This document shows, piece by piece, positions 10,682-30,622 of a DNA stretch of 64,000 nucleotides (position 1 is the stretch's first letter; every line of letters begins with the position of its first letter). The translations under genes were made by a program, and so were the position numbers. Source of the stretch: Batillaria attramentaria (Eukaryota; Mollusca; Gastropoda; Batillariidae); contig JACVVK020000053.1 of assembly GCA_018292915.2 (NCBI GenBank), forward strand, positions 1,830,001 through 1,894,000. Direction: 5' to 3'. Below the pieces are notes generated by a model, which saw nothing but the letters and a program-made list of their open reading frames with translations, made no database searches and was not told the DNA's origin.

Positions 10682-13368
10682 CACACTTTGTATCTCTCTT
10701 CTAAACACTTCATAACACACTTTGTATCTCTCTTCTAAACACTTCATAGCACACTTTGTATCTCTCTTGTAAACACTTCATAACACACTTTGTATCTCTC
10801 TTCTAACACTTTATAACACACTTTGTATCTGTCTTCTAAACACTTCATAACACACTTTGTATCTCTCTTCTAAACACTTCATAACACACTTTGTATCTCT
10901 CTTCTAAACACTTCATAACACATTTTGTATCTCTCTTCTAAACACTTCATAACACACTTTGTATCTCTCTTCTAACACTTCATAACACACTTTGTATCTG
11001 TCTTCTAACACTTCATAACACACTTTGTATCTGTCTTCTAACACTTCATAACACACTTTGTATCTCTCTTCTAAACACTTCATAACACACTTTGTATCTC
11101 TCTTCTAAACACTTCATAACACACTTTGTATCTCTCTTCTAAACACTTCATAACACACTTTGTATCTCTCTTCTAACACTTCATAACACACTTTGTATCT
11201 CTCTTCTAAACACTTCATAACACATTTTGTATCTCTCTTCTAAACACTTCATAACACTTCATAACACACTTTGTATCTGTCTTCTAAACATTTAATCATA
11301 ACACACTTTGTATCTCTCTTCTAAACACTTCATAACACACTTTGTATCTCTCTTCTAACACGTCATAACACACTTTGTATCTCTCTTCTAAACACTTCAT
11401 AACACACTTTGTATCTCTCTTCTAAACACTTCATAACACATTTTGTATCTCTCTTCTAAACACTTCATAACACACTTTGTATCTGTCTTCTAAACACTTA
11501 ATCATAACACACTTTGTATCTGTCTTCTAAACACTTAATCATAACACACTTTGTATCTCTCTTCTAAACACTTCATAACACACTTTGTATCTCTCTTCTA
11601 AACACTTCATAACACATTTTGTATCTCTCTTCTAAACACTTCATAACACATTTTGTATCTCTCTTCTAAACACTTCATAACACTTCATAACACACTTTGT
11701 ATCTCTCTTCTAAACACTTCATAACACATTTTGTATCTCTCTTCTAAACACTTCATAACACATTTTGTATTTCTCTTCTAAACACTTCATGACACATTTT
11801 GTATCTCTCTTCTAAACACTTCATAACACTTCATAACACACTTTGTATCTCTCTTGTAAACACTTCATAACACACTTTGTATCTCTCTTCTAACACTTTA
11901 TAACACACTTTGTATCTCTCTTCTAAACACTTCATAACACACTTTGTATCTCTCTTCTAAACACTTCATAACACACTTTGTATCTCTCTTCTAAACACTT
12001 CATAACACACTTTGTATCTCTCTTCTAACACTTCATAACACACTTTGTATCTGTCTTCTAACACTTCATAACACACTTTGTATCTCTCTTCTAAACACTT
12101 CATAACACACTTTGTATCTCTCTTCTAAACACTTAATCATAACACACTTTGTATCTGTCTTCTAACACTTCATAACACACTTTGTATCTCTCTTCTAAAC
12201 ACTTCATAACACACTTTGTATCTCTCTTCTAACACTTCATAACACACTTTGTATCTGTCTTCTAAACACTTCACAACACACTTTGTATCTCTCTTCTAAA
12301 CACTTAATCATAACACACTTTGTATCTGTCTTCTAAACACTTAATCATAACACACTTTGTATCTCTCTTCTAAACACTTAATCATAACACACTTTGTATC
12401 TCTCTTCTAAACACTTAATCATAACACACTTTGTATCTCTCTTCTAAACACTTAATCATAACACACTTTGTATCTCTCTTCTAAACACTTCATAACACAT
12501 TTTGTATCTCTCTTCTAAACACTTCATAACACACTTTGTATCTCTCTTCTAAACACTTCATAACACACTTTGTATCTGTCTTCTAACACTTCATAACACA
12601 CTTTGTATCTCTCTTCTAAACACTTCATAACACATTTTGTATCTCTCTTCTAAACACTTCATAACACACTTTGTATCTGTCTTCTAACACTTTATAACAC
12701 ACTTTGTATCTGTTTTCTAACACTTCATAACACACTTTGTATCTCTCTTCTAAACACTTCATAACACACTTTGTATCTGTCTTCTAAACACTTAATCATA
12801 ACACACTTTGTATCTCTCTTCTAAACACTTAATCATAACACACTTTGTATCTCTCTTCTAAACACTTCATAACACACTTTGTATCTCTCTTCTAAACACT
12901 TCATAACACATTTTGTATCTCTCTTCTAAACACTTTATAACACATTTTGTATCTCTCTTCTAAACACTTCATAACACACTTTGTATCTCTCTTCTAAACA
13001 CTTAATCATAACACACTTTGTATCTCTCTTCTAAACACTACACTGCATCTCTCTTCTAAACACTTCATAACACATTTTGTATCTCTCTTCTAAACACTTC
13101 ATAACACTTCATAACACACTTTGTATCTCTCTTCTAAACACTTCATAACACATTTTGTATCTCTCTTCTAAACACTTAATCATAACACACTTTGTATCTC
13201 TCTTCTAAACACTTCATAACACTTCATAACACACTTTGTATCTCTCTTCTAAACACTTCATAACACATTTTGTATCTCTCTTCTAAACACTTCATAACAC
13301 ACTTTGTATCTCTCTTCTAAACACTTCATAACACATTTTGTATCTCTCTTCTAAACACTTCATAACAC
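10682..13368. repeat. 2.7 kb satellite of about 34-bp units (about 80 copies)
   Basis: The unit is ACACACTTTGTATCTCTCTT + CTAAACACTTCATA (34 bp). Recurrent length classes are 33 bp (CTAACACTT), a form containing TTAATCAT, and units with a duplicated CATAACACTT. Point variants ACATTTTG and CTGTCTTC are interspersed. It contains no open frame of note and ends abruptly at 13368, about 400 bp before the first arrestin coding exon. Confidence 0.97.
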
Positions 13369-13503
13369 TAGGATACAGAATCTCGCTACATGTATTACAC
13401 GAACATTGTAACAGGATACAGAATCTCACTATAACACTAACACTGTAATAGGATACAGAATCTCACTTTAAACTAACGCTATTACAGGATACAGAATCTC
13501 ATG
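13369..13503. repeat. Short minisatellite with GGATACAGAATCTC core, 4 partial copies
   Basis: AGGATACAGAATCTC occurs four times at spacings of about 38-52 bp, with intervening text of the type ACTAACATTGTAAC. It directly abuts the 34-bp satellite. Confidence 0.8.
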
Positions 13504-13784
13504 GCTTTAATGGCACTGCATTTCTTGATTCTGGAAGTTAGAGTGTATGGCTGTACTGGCAAATTGTTTGTAACTATAAGTGTTGCATACGCCAGCATCT
13601 GGTTGTGTGGTGAGTGATTAACTTGCTGACTGACCTGTAGCCTTTCCACCTACCACTGTACCAGTAGTGACTCATTTCCTGACTGAAAACAAATGTTGGT
13701 TGTTGCATGTTCCCAGGTTTTGCACAATGAAATGTATTATTGCAGGTAGCCTGGATTGCGTGTTTTCCTATTTTCAGACTTGCC

Positions 13785-20289
<6,505 letters not shown>

Positions 20290-20980
20290 TTGACTCTCGG
20301 CTGGCGTGTGAGATCAGTGTGCAGATCCCACTTGCGTAGTATGAGAATCATGCGTAGACCCACGTTGCCGTGGTGAACTGTCACCAGGATATTATGTTTC
20401 AGACTTACTGCCCTATCTTGAGCTTTCTTCATGACACAGCCTGGTTTCATCACAACGTGGCAAGGCACTGGACACGAGTGGACTGGGAGGTTTGCTGTTG
20501 CTGCTGCAGTCTGAAGACTTTTTCTCCCTGGATCTGTGGGTGGTGCGTCATATTATGATGATCTCTTGGCTCGCATTGAAGGATAGTGGATGTGTGTTTG
20601 GGCTGTGTGTATGTACAGCGGATCAGTGCTTCGAGATCTATAGACTATACACAGCACCACATGTTTCCCCACTGCCAGGCACTCACTGAGTGAATTTTTT
20701 TTTTTCCAAGCAGTTGAGGACAAAACTGCATGGTGAGTAACTTTGTAAATCCTGTAGCCAAGAAGTGGCACTACGTACATCCACTATGTTATTCTCAATT
20801 TAGGGGGTTTTCATCAAGATCAAGATCTCCATTTGACCCATTCTTATGCAGCTCAGCAGTTTTTTCTCATTCATCTTAGACAATGCAAGAGCCTTGGGAT
20901 TTCTTTGAGTACCAGTGACCAGAAACTTCAGCCCAAATGATCACTGTACCAGGAACTCTGTGTGGTCTCTGTGTGTGTGT

Positions 20981-21500
20981 GTCAGTTCAAGACCAAGTAC
21001 CGATGACACGTTCAGCAGCCACAAGAAATAGGGACGGTGTATGGCATGTGTGTGTGTCAGTTCAAGACCAAGTACCGATGACACGTTCAGCAGCCACAAG
21101 AAATAGGGACGGTGTATGGCATGTGTGTGTGTGTCAGTTCAAGACCAAGTACCAATGACACGTTCAGCAGCCACAAGAAATAGGGACGGTGTATGGCATG
21201 TGTGCGTGTCAGTTCAAGACCAAGTACCGATGACACGTTCAGCAGCCACAAGAAATAGGGACGGTGTATGGCATGTGTGTGTGTCAGTTCAAGACCAAGT
21301 ACCGATGACACGTTCATCAGCCACAAGAAATAGGGACGGTGTATGGCATGTGTGCGTGTCAGTTCAAGACCAAGTACCGATGACACGTTCATCAGCCACA
21401 AGAAATAGGGACGGTGTATGGCATGTGTGTGTGTCAGTTCAAGACCAAGTACCGATGACACGTTCAGCAGCCACAAGAAATAGGGACGGTGTATGGCATG
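20981..21500. repeat. 75-77-bp tandem repeat, 7 copies
   Basis: The unit TTCAAGACCAAGTACCGATG + ACACGTTCAGCAGCCACAAG + AAATAGGGACGGTGTATGGC + ATGTGTGTGTGTCAG starts at 20986, 21061, 21138, 21213, 21288, 21363 and 21438. Copies are nearly identical, differing mainly at AGCAGC/ATCAGC and in the GT count. The multiple-of-three length leaves both strands open. Confidence 0.97.
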
Positions 21501-22014
21501 GTGTGGGACGGTGTATGGCACGGTGTGTGTCATGAACCCTTGTGTAATTAATACACAGACAAACTCACTCAACCAATGACAGTGGAGGAAGGTCACAGAC
21601 CAGGGGGTGTTGTATAGTATTATGTGATAGTAACGCTGGTGAATATGGACACGATTGACTGGATGGTGGTGCTGGAGTACAAACAGCGTGACAGGCTGGC
21701 CTATGGTCACCCTACGCAGAACTTACCTTTGTTATCGCATTGTGATTATTTTCTTTGTTTCAGCACACGTTCAAGTGTGGAACGCGTCTCCAAATTTCAG
21801 CAAAGACCAAGTCAGCAGTTGACAGCAACAAGTTAGGTACATAGAGTATAAAATAGTTCCAACATCTACTTCTAAATCTAGATCTAAATCCACTATTCCT
21901 ACAACTACAGGAATTTAAAGTGGCATTGACTGTGTCACTTGATTCACAAACACAGGAACACCTGCTGGTGGGAACATAGACAAAGTACAGTTGCTGTGCA
22001 GCATAACTTGTTTT

Positions 22015-22160
22015 GTGGCTGTGAGTTTCAGGGGCTTGTCATGTTTGTGGCTGTGAGTTTCAGGGGCTTGTCATGTTTGTGGCTGTGAGTTTCAGGGGCT
22101 TGTCATGTTTGTGGCTGTGAGTTTCAGGGGCTTGTCATGTTGTCATGTTGTCATGTTTGT
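22015..22160. repeat. 32-bp tandem repeat, 4 copies
   Basis: TTTGTGGCTGTGAGTTTCAG + GGGCTTGTCATG repeats four times and ends in a short TGTCATGT run. Confidence 0.95.
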
Positions 22161-22663
22161 GACGCATGGAGTACACAATGTAGAAAATAAGAGCAAGCTT
22201 GAAGGAAGCTGTTTCTGGCTGCAATGAACCATTAGTTGTGGTGATCAGCAATGATGGTGTTGGCTGTGCCGGTTGTCTCTCTTCTCTACACATCAGCTTC
22301 AGGACCAGCAGCTTGTAGAACAGGTCTGTGGCCGTGGTTCCCTGCTAAACATCTCACATGTTGAGTTTCTCCTTTTGATACACGTGACTTTGATCTTGGG
22401 GATCTGGGTAGTTCTTCTGTGGTGACCAGAGGTCATTAGAAGAGAGAAACGTGCTGGCACGGCTGTCTGTGATGACCATAGATCTAAATCACTACAGCTG
22501 GATTGACTGCAGTGTCACGCAGTGCGGCTCTTTTCTTTGTTTGGGTTTTTGTTTTACCTCTGATTTGAGATGAATACAGTGACAAAGTAATGATTGTGAA
22601 GAACATGGTCTGTCTGACAACTTCACGTTTGTACAGTTCCATAAACAAAACCTGTGAACCCAA

Positions 22664-23197
22664 ATTGTGACTCAGAGTTAGCCATATGTTCACTTTGAAT
22701 CTTCTACTAACATTGTGACTCAGAGTTAGCCATATGTTCACTTTGAATCTTCTACTAACATTGTGACTCAGAGTTAGCCATATGTTCACTTTGAATCTTC
22801 TACTAACATTGTGACTCAGAGTTAGCCATATGTTCACTTTGAATCTTCTACTAACATTGTGACTCAGAGTTAGCCATATGTTCACTTTGAATCTTCTACT
22901 AACATTGTGACTCAGAGTTAGCCATATGTTCACTTTGAATCTTCTACTAACATTCAGACTCAGAGTTAGTCATATGTTCACTTTGAATCTTCTACTAACA
23001 TTGTGACTCAGAGTTAGTCATATGTTCACTTTGAATCTTCTACTAACATTGTGACTCAGAGTTAGTCATATGTTCACTTTGAATCTTCTACTAACATTGT
23101 GACTCAGAGTTAGTCATATGTTCACTTTGAATCTTCTACTAACATTGTGACTCAGAGTTAGCCATATGTTCACTTTGAATCTTCTACTAACATTCAG
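22664..23197. repeat. 48-bp tandem repeat, about 11 copies
   Basis: The unit ATTGTGACTCAGAGTTAGCC + ATATGTTCACTTTGAATCTT + CTACTAAC is almost invariant. The only frequent variant (GCC/GTC) clusters in the later copies, which suggests expansion by stepwise slippage or unequal exchange. Confidence 0.97.
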
Positions 23198-24292
23198 ACA
23201 TGTGGGTGTCACAAAACTGCTGATTTAGAAACGTGAATCAAGGTTGTCGTAAAATGACACTGTCATTGGTAGACTTTTTCATTTTATTTACCTGAATCTG
23301 TTGATGTTTGATGTGACTTACTGATTATGCACACCATCATTTTAACAGATACTCACCTCACCATACAAGGCATACAGTAGTATCTGTATACAGTTGCTAC
23401 TCTTTGTTGTGTTCAACTGATGATTAGTCCTGCAACGGCTGTCCCATAACAAAAGCAGGTCATACATCACTTACACTCGTAAAAATTAATTTGTTCCTCG
23501 TGTTGACTTGGTCCAAAGGTGTAGGAGTATGCATGATGTTAGCAGCACAAATATGATGAGATGTAATATTCCACTGTGACAGATAGGGGTGGTGGTTGTC
23601 GCTTTTGTCGTCGTCGTGTTTACGCAAGCCCAATCGCACAACCGAAGATTTTTGCTCATTTTTCCTTCAAATCTGATCCCATTCCGCACTGTTCTCTAGT
23701 GAAGTGTACACTGGCAACACTGGACTACCTGTTTATACATTGTGGATGAAAGAGGCTTGGCTGGTGGAGTGGAAATAGTTTTTCTCTAGCCATCGGTGGT
23801 GAGTATGCTTGCCTGAAATAGACAACTATAGACATAATAAGCGGTAAAGTAATCAAGGATGTTTGCTACTTCATGACTACCACCATATTACCTACACAGC
23901 TGTACTTACTGCACTGGCTGTACTGCATGTACATATATACACTTTAACACACTAGGAACATGTTATATACTGTAGATGTAATGAGAACTGGTCTGTAGGA
24001 CTGAAGTTTGCCGGTAGTAATGGTGGCAAAAAGAAGTAGGAAGTATTGGTAAGCCTGGCTTTAGGCACATTTACATGGCAAATCTAACTTTGAGTATCAT
24101 GGATATGGTCGTAATTGACGCTTTAGACCAGTTTGTGTAGCAGAACTTTAGTTGCTGATGGTGTACTGTTTAAATTCAAGGATTTGCCTGGCTGACGCGC
24201 TGTTTGGGGAAAGTCTTGCTTACTGGTACAGGCTAGTTGGTAGTGTATATGAGTGTAGAGAGTAATTGGTTTATGTTTATCCACCTCAAAAC

Positions 24293-24417
<125 letters not shown>

Positions 24418-24999
24418 GTGTACATGCGTCCCACATGGTGGTGTCCAGTTTACCAGTCAACACTTGTCTTTATTTTGATGTGTATACATGTACACTGTAC
24501 TAACTACCATGCACGGAGATACATGTTTTTGTGCAATGTTCACATATTTGTAGACGATTGGTTCCTGATGATGACATGTAACATACTGGTATCTGGATGA
24601 ATTGTTATTGACTAAGTGTTCATCTGCATGTGAATGAAGTTTGATGTGTTGGATATGGTTGAAGGCTGCAGTCCAAAAGATGGCCTTTGTACTGTTGTAC
24701 AATTTATACCCATCTTTTGTCCACCTGTGTGCAAAACTTGCAGTGTGTCTGTTTAATTTCTTGTCAGCCGATCTTGGTTGACTACGTGTACTCTCATTCA
24801 GTTGCCTGTGTTACATCTTGGATGGACTATTGCTGATCACGCGTGTCAACATAATGATATGTACACTGTACTGGCAGTTCTAGACATTAAAACTTGAATT
24901 TTATGCAAACGTTTTGAAACTATGAGATTTCAGTTTTGGGTTATCATTTCTGTGAAAAATGCATGACTTGCCACACATACCTTTCATAATTCAGATTAG

Positions 25000-25165
25000 G
25001 TATTAGTGAGTTCACTCATGTATATTAATGTTATTAATGTTTGCCATACAATTCAGATTAAGTTTTCGTGTGTTCACGAATCTATATTAATGTTATTAAT
25101 GTTTGCCGTATAATTCAGATTAGGGTTTAGTGAGTTCACGAATCTATATGAATATTATTAATATT
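25000..25165. repeat. About 64-bp tandem repeat, 2.6 copies
   Basis: ATTCAGATTAGG...GTGAGTTCAC...TATATTAATGTTATTAATGT...TTGCC recurs three times with substitutions. Copies are more diverged than in neighbouring minisatellites. Confidence 0.8.
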
Positions 25166-27254
25166 GTAGTGTTTGGAGGGGCAGCGCTAGCATACCTGCC
25201 ATTGAGTTTAACTCTCCACCTACCAAGTAATTTGTTTCTCTTTGATTCCATACAGCTTTCTTGCCTCCCTTATTGTAAACATAGGACACAAGTTATCAGT
25301 ACTGAAAAACAGTCTCAACTGAATTATCCTCCTTGTGTACTCTTCACCTCACATGAAATTTTATCTCCCTCACTGTTCTTTTCCCTCTCTCGTAGTGTTA
25401 TAGATTTCTGAGGATAAGTTTCTGCTAGTATAATTTTTTACTGAAGATTTTGTTCATCAGAATATTTTAGTTGGACTCACTGCCCATGGTCATTCTACTA
25501 ATAAAAGAGTTAACGTTGTTGTGGGAGCCATATTTCATGAATGACCGTTGTACCTGGTATTTGGTTTCTCTTCATGTACACGCATGCCTAACCAAACAGG
25601 CTTTCTTGCGCCAGTCAAGCTTTTGTGATATCTTCGTGGAAATCCCACTTATTCTGACTTCCGTCTTCTTTATTTCTGTTGTGGTTTGATCAGTGGTTTG
25701 GTAAGTCCCTGTTTTCCCATCATAAGCAGACTGTTCTCCCTTTCTTTCCTTGGTTCATGCAAATTGATCCCCGGAGGCTGTCAGTCTGTACTGTCAGTGT
25801 TGAACTGTGCTGTGATTTCTGCTGCCATGTCACTGTGTTTCTGTAGCTCGATCTGCCATGTCACTGTGTTTCTGTAGCTCTGTACAAAACATGTAGTGTG
25901 TATGATGGGTAGCCGTCAAGTACATGTATAATGATAATTACCGGGCTATACTCTTTGGGCTGCACCAACCTTTTCATGATGCATTTTTATAAAACATAAG
26001 CTATGCGCTAGTTACACATACCAGTATGTGTAGGATGATTTCTTTTTTTCTTCTCTTTTTTTGTTCTGTTTAAATATTTGGCTGTAAACCAACTATCCAG
26101 ATGGTGTGTATGTTGTAAACTGGGGTACTTTGATTTGCTGGTGCTTGATTTGTGTAGTCAAATATCTAAAATAACAGAGCAAAGAACAAGTTATCACTTG
26201 TAGTGGTAATGATGGTAGTGGACACTTTTATCGTTGAAGCTGTCTCACACTGTCCTGACATTTAATATTGTGTTGTTGCATTTACATAAAATGTATTTAG
26301 TACAAGCTTTTAAGTGTCAGTCATTTTAATCTTGTAAATAATGCTGCTTTCTTCTTCTTCTTCTTCTTTGTCTTCTTTTCCAACTATGATTGTGTCACGG
26401 GCATTCAGAGGTTTTTCAGTCTGGATTTGCTGAAACATTTTTGTGTCGATGAAATTTGGCATTTACTGTGGCACTTGGGCTAGGCATCAACTTTCCTTCA
26501 TGTATGCCATGCAAACTGGTAGGCTTCAAGATTTCTCATGTATGTGTGTGGTTCCCTGGTTTGAATGGACATGTAGATGCCAAATAACCCTTTTGTAACT
26601 TTTCATGTATCAAGTATGAAGGGACTGATAATGAATCCAAACGCTTTGTTCTCAAACTGACCTTTGTGCTGACTATACTGTACATGTAGGGTGTTTATCT
26701 TGTTTGTTTGCTCACTCTTGTTTCTATGACACCAGGCGGGACACACTGATATCAGCTTTATCATAGCATCGAGACACCAACATTCATTTTGTGTTCCTTT
26801 TGCTCACAGACTTCAGGCCGTGCGTTTTGTTTTTGGGAGTTTGTTTTGTTTCCATCACCATCTACAACACCCATCACCCGCACATTGTCATCCCCATCCC
26901 CCCCCCCTTCCCCACCCCCACCCTGTATTGTACCCCAGCAGTATGTCAGTATTTGTCTGGGATCAGGAAACGTCTCTGCTTTAAGGTTTCGGGTTTCAGG
27001 GGTGGAATTGGTACAGCGATATGGCGAGTGTGTTCAGTGTGACATTTAGGAAATACCAGTGGCACCAGATTTTGTTTCCTGATGCATGTAGCAGCTGAGA
27101 AGGCAGAAGATGTGTGTGGGTGTGCAGAGGGTAAGTGTAGTGTTGAGGGTTTGCCAGTGATGGGAGCTACAACAAGGACGTTTACATCCTGGGGAAGAAT
27201 TCCAATTCCTGTCGCTGTGCTTTCTTAGATACACTGTACCCAGTGTATACAACA

Positions 27255-27500
27255 ATCACAGTAAACCTGCAAGTGAGCTATATAGTAGGTTTAGTGTACC
27301 TCTACCTTCATCCTTAGGTACAGTTAACCTGCAAGTGAGATAATTATATAGTTGGTTTAGTGTACCTCTACCTTCATCCTTAGGTACAGTTAGCGTGTAA
27401 GTGAGATGTGTAGTTGGTTTAGTGTACCTCTACCTTCATCCTTAGGTACAGTTAACCTGCAAGTGAGATGTGTTTGTAAGTAATTGGTTTAGTGTATCAT
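27255..27500. repeat. About 65-bp tandem repeat, 4 copies
   Basis: The unit is built from ACAGTTAACCTGCAAGTGAG, GGTTTAGTGTACCTCTACCT and TCATCCTTAGGT, with small indels between copies. Confidence 0.9.
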
Positions 27501-28145
27501 CAACTTTCGTCCCATCTTCAATTACTTGTTCGCACGAGGATAATGAAATTGGCCAGATGCTAAACACAATCTGTAGAAGCTAGCATTTGATAATGAAAGA
27601 CAAAGTTTGTACATGTGCATGTATACATTGTGGAGAGTATTGGGTTAGTAATCATTGAGTATTAATTGCCATATGATAATCGGAAGGAAAAGATCTACCG
27701 TCTACCACTGAAATGAGCATCTTCACTGTGATTATTCTTTGATAGAACTTTGCATTTCGGTAACTAAACACTGTCTGTCCTGTTCATGGATACACACTGT
27801 AACGATGGAGTACATGTACAACACACTGTAACGATGGAGTACATGTACAATACAGTATTTATTTTTCTTTCCTATGTATGGTGACAATCCTTTGCTGACT
27901 ACAGTATGTAGGTAGAGTTGTAGTTTTCATCATCAGGGTCTGGGCATTGTTGGTGTACACTAGGTTGTCTTGCGGTATTGAAAACTGTTGCCCTGTTTCT
28001 CTCAAGGAGTCACAATCTGAATTTAGTTTTACACTCAGTAAAGTTTGTATACTGTCAGTCTTATGGGACCAGTGTCATTTTGCATGGACGAACGCTCAAA
28101 GTCGCTATGGCTTGATTAATATGCACAAACTTTACATTTTTCTGT

Positions 28146-28147
<2 letters not shown>

Positions 28148-28208
<61 letters not shown>
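28148..28208. repeat. (GT)n-(GA)n compound microsatellite
   Basis: A GT tract passes directly into a GA tract. Confidence 0.95.
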
Positions 28209-28209
<1 letters not shown>

Positions 28210-28344
28210 AGCTTTCCAATGCAGGGCTTCTTCTCCGGATGGGACACCAGCCATAGACTGAATCATTTTTTTAATTGTCCAGTTACTCCCTTACCGAGGC
28301 GAACATATGTCCGGTCATTTCAGTACCACAGTGGACAATATTCG

Positions 28345-28390
28345 AGGACAAAAGTCCTGTACTTTTACAGTCAGCCAGGACTTTTGTCCT
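28345..28390. repeat. Perfect 15-bp inverted repeat with self-palindromic arms
   Basis: AGGACAAAAGTCCTG (28345-28359) and CAGGACTTTTGTCCT (28376-28390) are exact reverse complements with a 16-nt loop. Each arm is also an AGGAC-AAAA-GTCCT hairpin on its own. It could be a foldback transposon remnant or a structured RNA element; no TSD was seen. Confidence 0.75.
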
Positions 28391-29708
28391 GTTCTAATTC
28401 CCAGGGGTATGAAGCCGTGCAGTGGTCTGTGCTCGTGGAGTGTTACAGATTTGAGAAGGGAGAAACTGTAGACACACGTAGTCCATTCGTTGTTGGCATC
28501 TTAGATCCAGAGTAGTGTATGATTAGCTGCAAGTACACTGTAGCACATTCAAGTCTGTAGTTCCTAGGAAACTTTTTACTCCCCCAGCTAGCCAGACAAC
28601 TAGAATCTATATTTAGTACATGTACTGTCTTAGGTTTGTCTCTCCATGTGTCTGCTTGTAGCCACGTCAGGCTATGGGACTTTGCTTGTATTAACTTAGT
28701 CAAATTACCATGGGTTGAATTTCTTGTGATTTTCTGTGTTAATCAGTTTCAACCCCACTTGTGTACTTGTGCTAGCCAGTATGTAACATTCACCCACGTC
28801 TTCATCTGTTTACAGTAAACCTTATGCTAGTACTTTAATGTCACACGCACGAACAACTTTTGACATTGATTTTTGCTTTTGTGCAAGAATTCCATGAACT
28901 CTTAGCATCCTGTTACAAGGGCAGGAGTGGCGTGAAGAAGTAGACTAGGGGAAGATGTGTTTTAGTGTAGGATGTGAACTACAGGGTTGACTGGGTGATA
29001 TTTGTTGGATTTGATACACATTGTACTTGTATCATCTTTCCGGCTTCTTTCTGTCTTTACTCCACAACCTTGAGTGAGGGGTTTGATTCAGAGGGTAGTG
29101 TTCAGTTAGACTGGCCCATAGTTTGGACCTAAAGTCATCGTGCCGGCGTTCTAGGCAGCACAATGAACGTTTGTCATTTGCTTTTCACTGACAGTAGTGT
29201 AATGTACATTTTGAAATACAGTTTCATTGTGATTGTGAACTAAGGGTGCAAACAGTACTGAGCTGCCCCCCCCCCTCCCCCCTTTGTCTCTCTCCCTTGA
29301 AAATTGTACATCTTGTCTGCAGATTTTCCACCGTGTTTTCGTGTACACGTACTTTCAAAGGTCACAAGCCTGGAGGATATCAACCATTTTCTTGTCAGTT
29401 TTGCATTATCTGCTTCATGTAGGGGCTGTGTAGTAAATTGTTACCCATGATTGTTGTGTGCGACAGTGTTGCTGTTATTTTACAGGGAACAGTGGCAACA
29501 AATGCCATTTACAGGGGTTTCCATTGACACATGTTTTGACACGACACATGGATTGTGCATGTTCTATTTTCCATTATTTTTGTGTAAGCAACCCTGTAGT
29601 CAGATTACAAGGTCTTGCACAGCAAGATGGTAGATCTCCATAAACAACAAAACAAAACAGTGCATCTTTGTGTTCACTGTGCACTGTTCGTCGGTCTCTC
29701 CCAATAAA

Positions 29709-30583
29709 ATTTCACTCATGGCTTCATTCATTTCACCGTTTTGCAGTTGTGCCTTTCTTACATGTTTGTACGTTCATGTTGTGAGTAGCTTATCATGTTG
29801 CGGTATCAACACAATAGAATCGTGAACTTAGCCCAGCTGGTGTGCGCCGGTTCAGGGTGGGACTTGCGGGTGGGTGGGGGGGGGGGTGGACAGAAAACTT
29901 ACAACAACAAAAAAATAAAACGCACGTTAATTCGTGATGGACAGTTCATGGGCGAGAGTGTCAACAGCTCCATTCAATACCTGCATCGGTGCCAACACGC
30001 CAGGCGGCCTTTCTGACCGTGGTGCTTGCCGCGGGCAACACACAGGTGGCCACATTCTAGTGTCTGTAGTCGTAAGTGTTGATCAAGATTACACTTAAGT
30101 TTCATTATATAGCAGTTAAAAATACATCGTACATGTCGTCGCACCACACACACACACACACACACACACCGTGACTGTGTCAGTTGGACAGGTCACCCAC
30201 TGGCTGCGTCAGTTTCCCTCATGACGTGACAATGGAGGGGTATCGTGTCGCGTCGTGTGAATCCGTCAGACTAATAAGTGATAGATGTGCATCAGGGAAG
30301 CTGATAGTGATAAAATGATGATAACAGACAGACACTCAAAGCCGGCAATATCCGACTCAGTGTAACACCTTGTAGTCAGTGTTGACTGAACTGACATGAT
30401 GTTGAACTGGACTGCTCAGTCGTGTGACGTGCCGTGACAAGCCGCCGTCACTGACAAACAGCCCAGTCTCAGTCCGACGCTCGTCAGTTCTCTCTCTCCA
30501 CACGGCTTGGACGGATCGAGATAGTACACACACACACACACTCTCTCTCTCTCTCTCTCTCTCTCTCGGCTCTCTCAAACCGT

Positions 30584-30622
<39 letters not shown>

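Noticed and set aside
3674..13368. CRISPR-like regular repeats
   Set aside because: The repeats are contiguous without unique spacers and the sequence is eukaryotic; these are satellites.
28150..28515. 121-codon frame after the GT/GA microsatellite
   Set aside because: Begins in repeat sequence and spans the hairpin; no recognisable homology.
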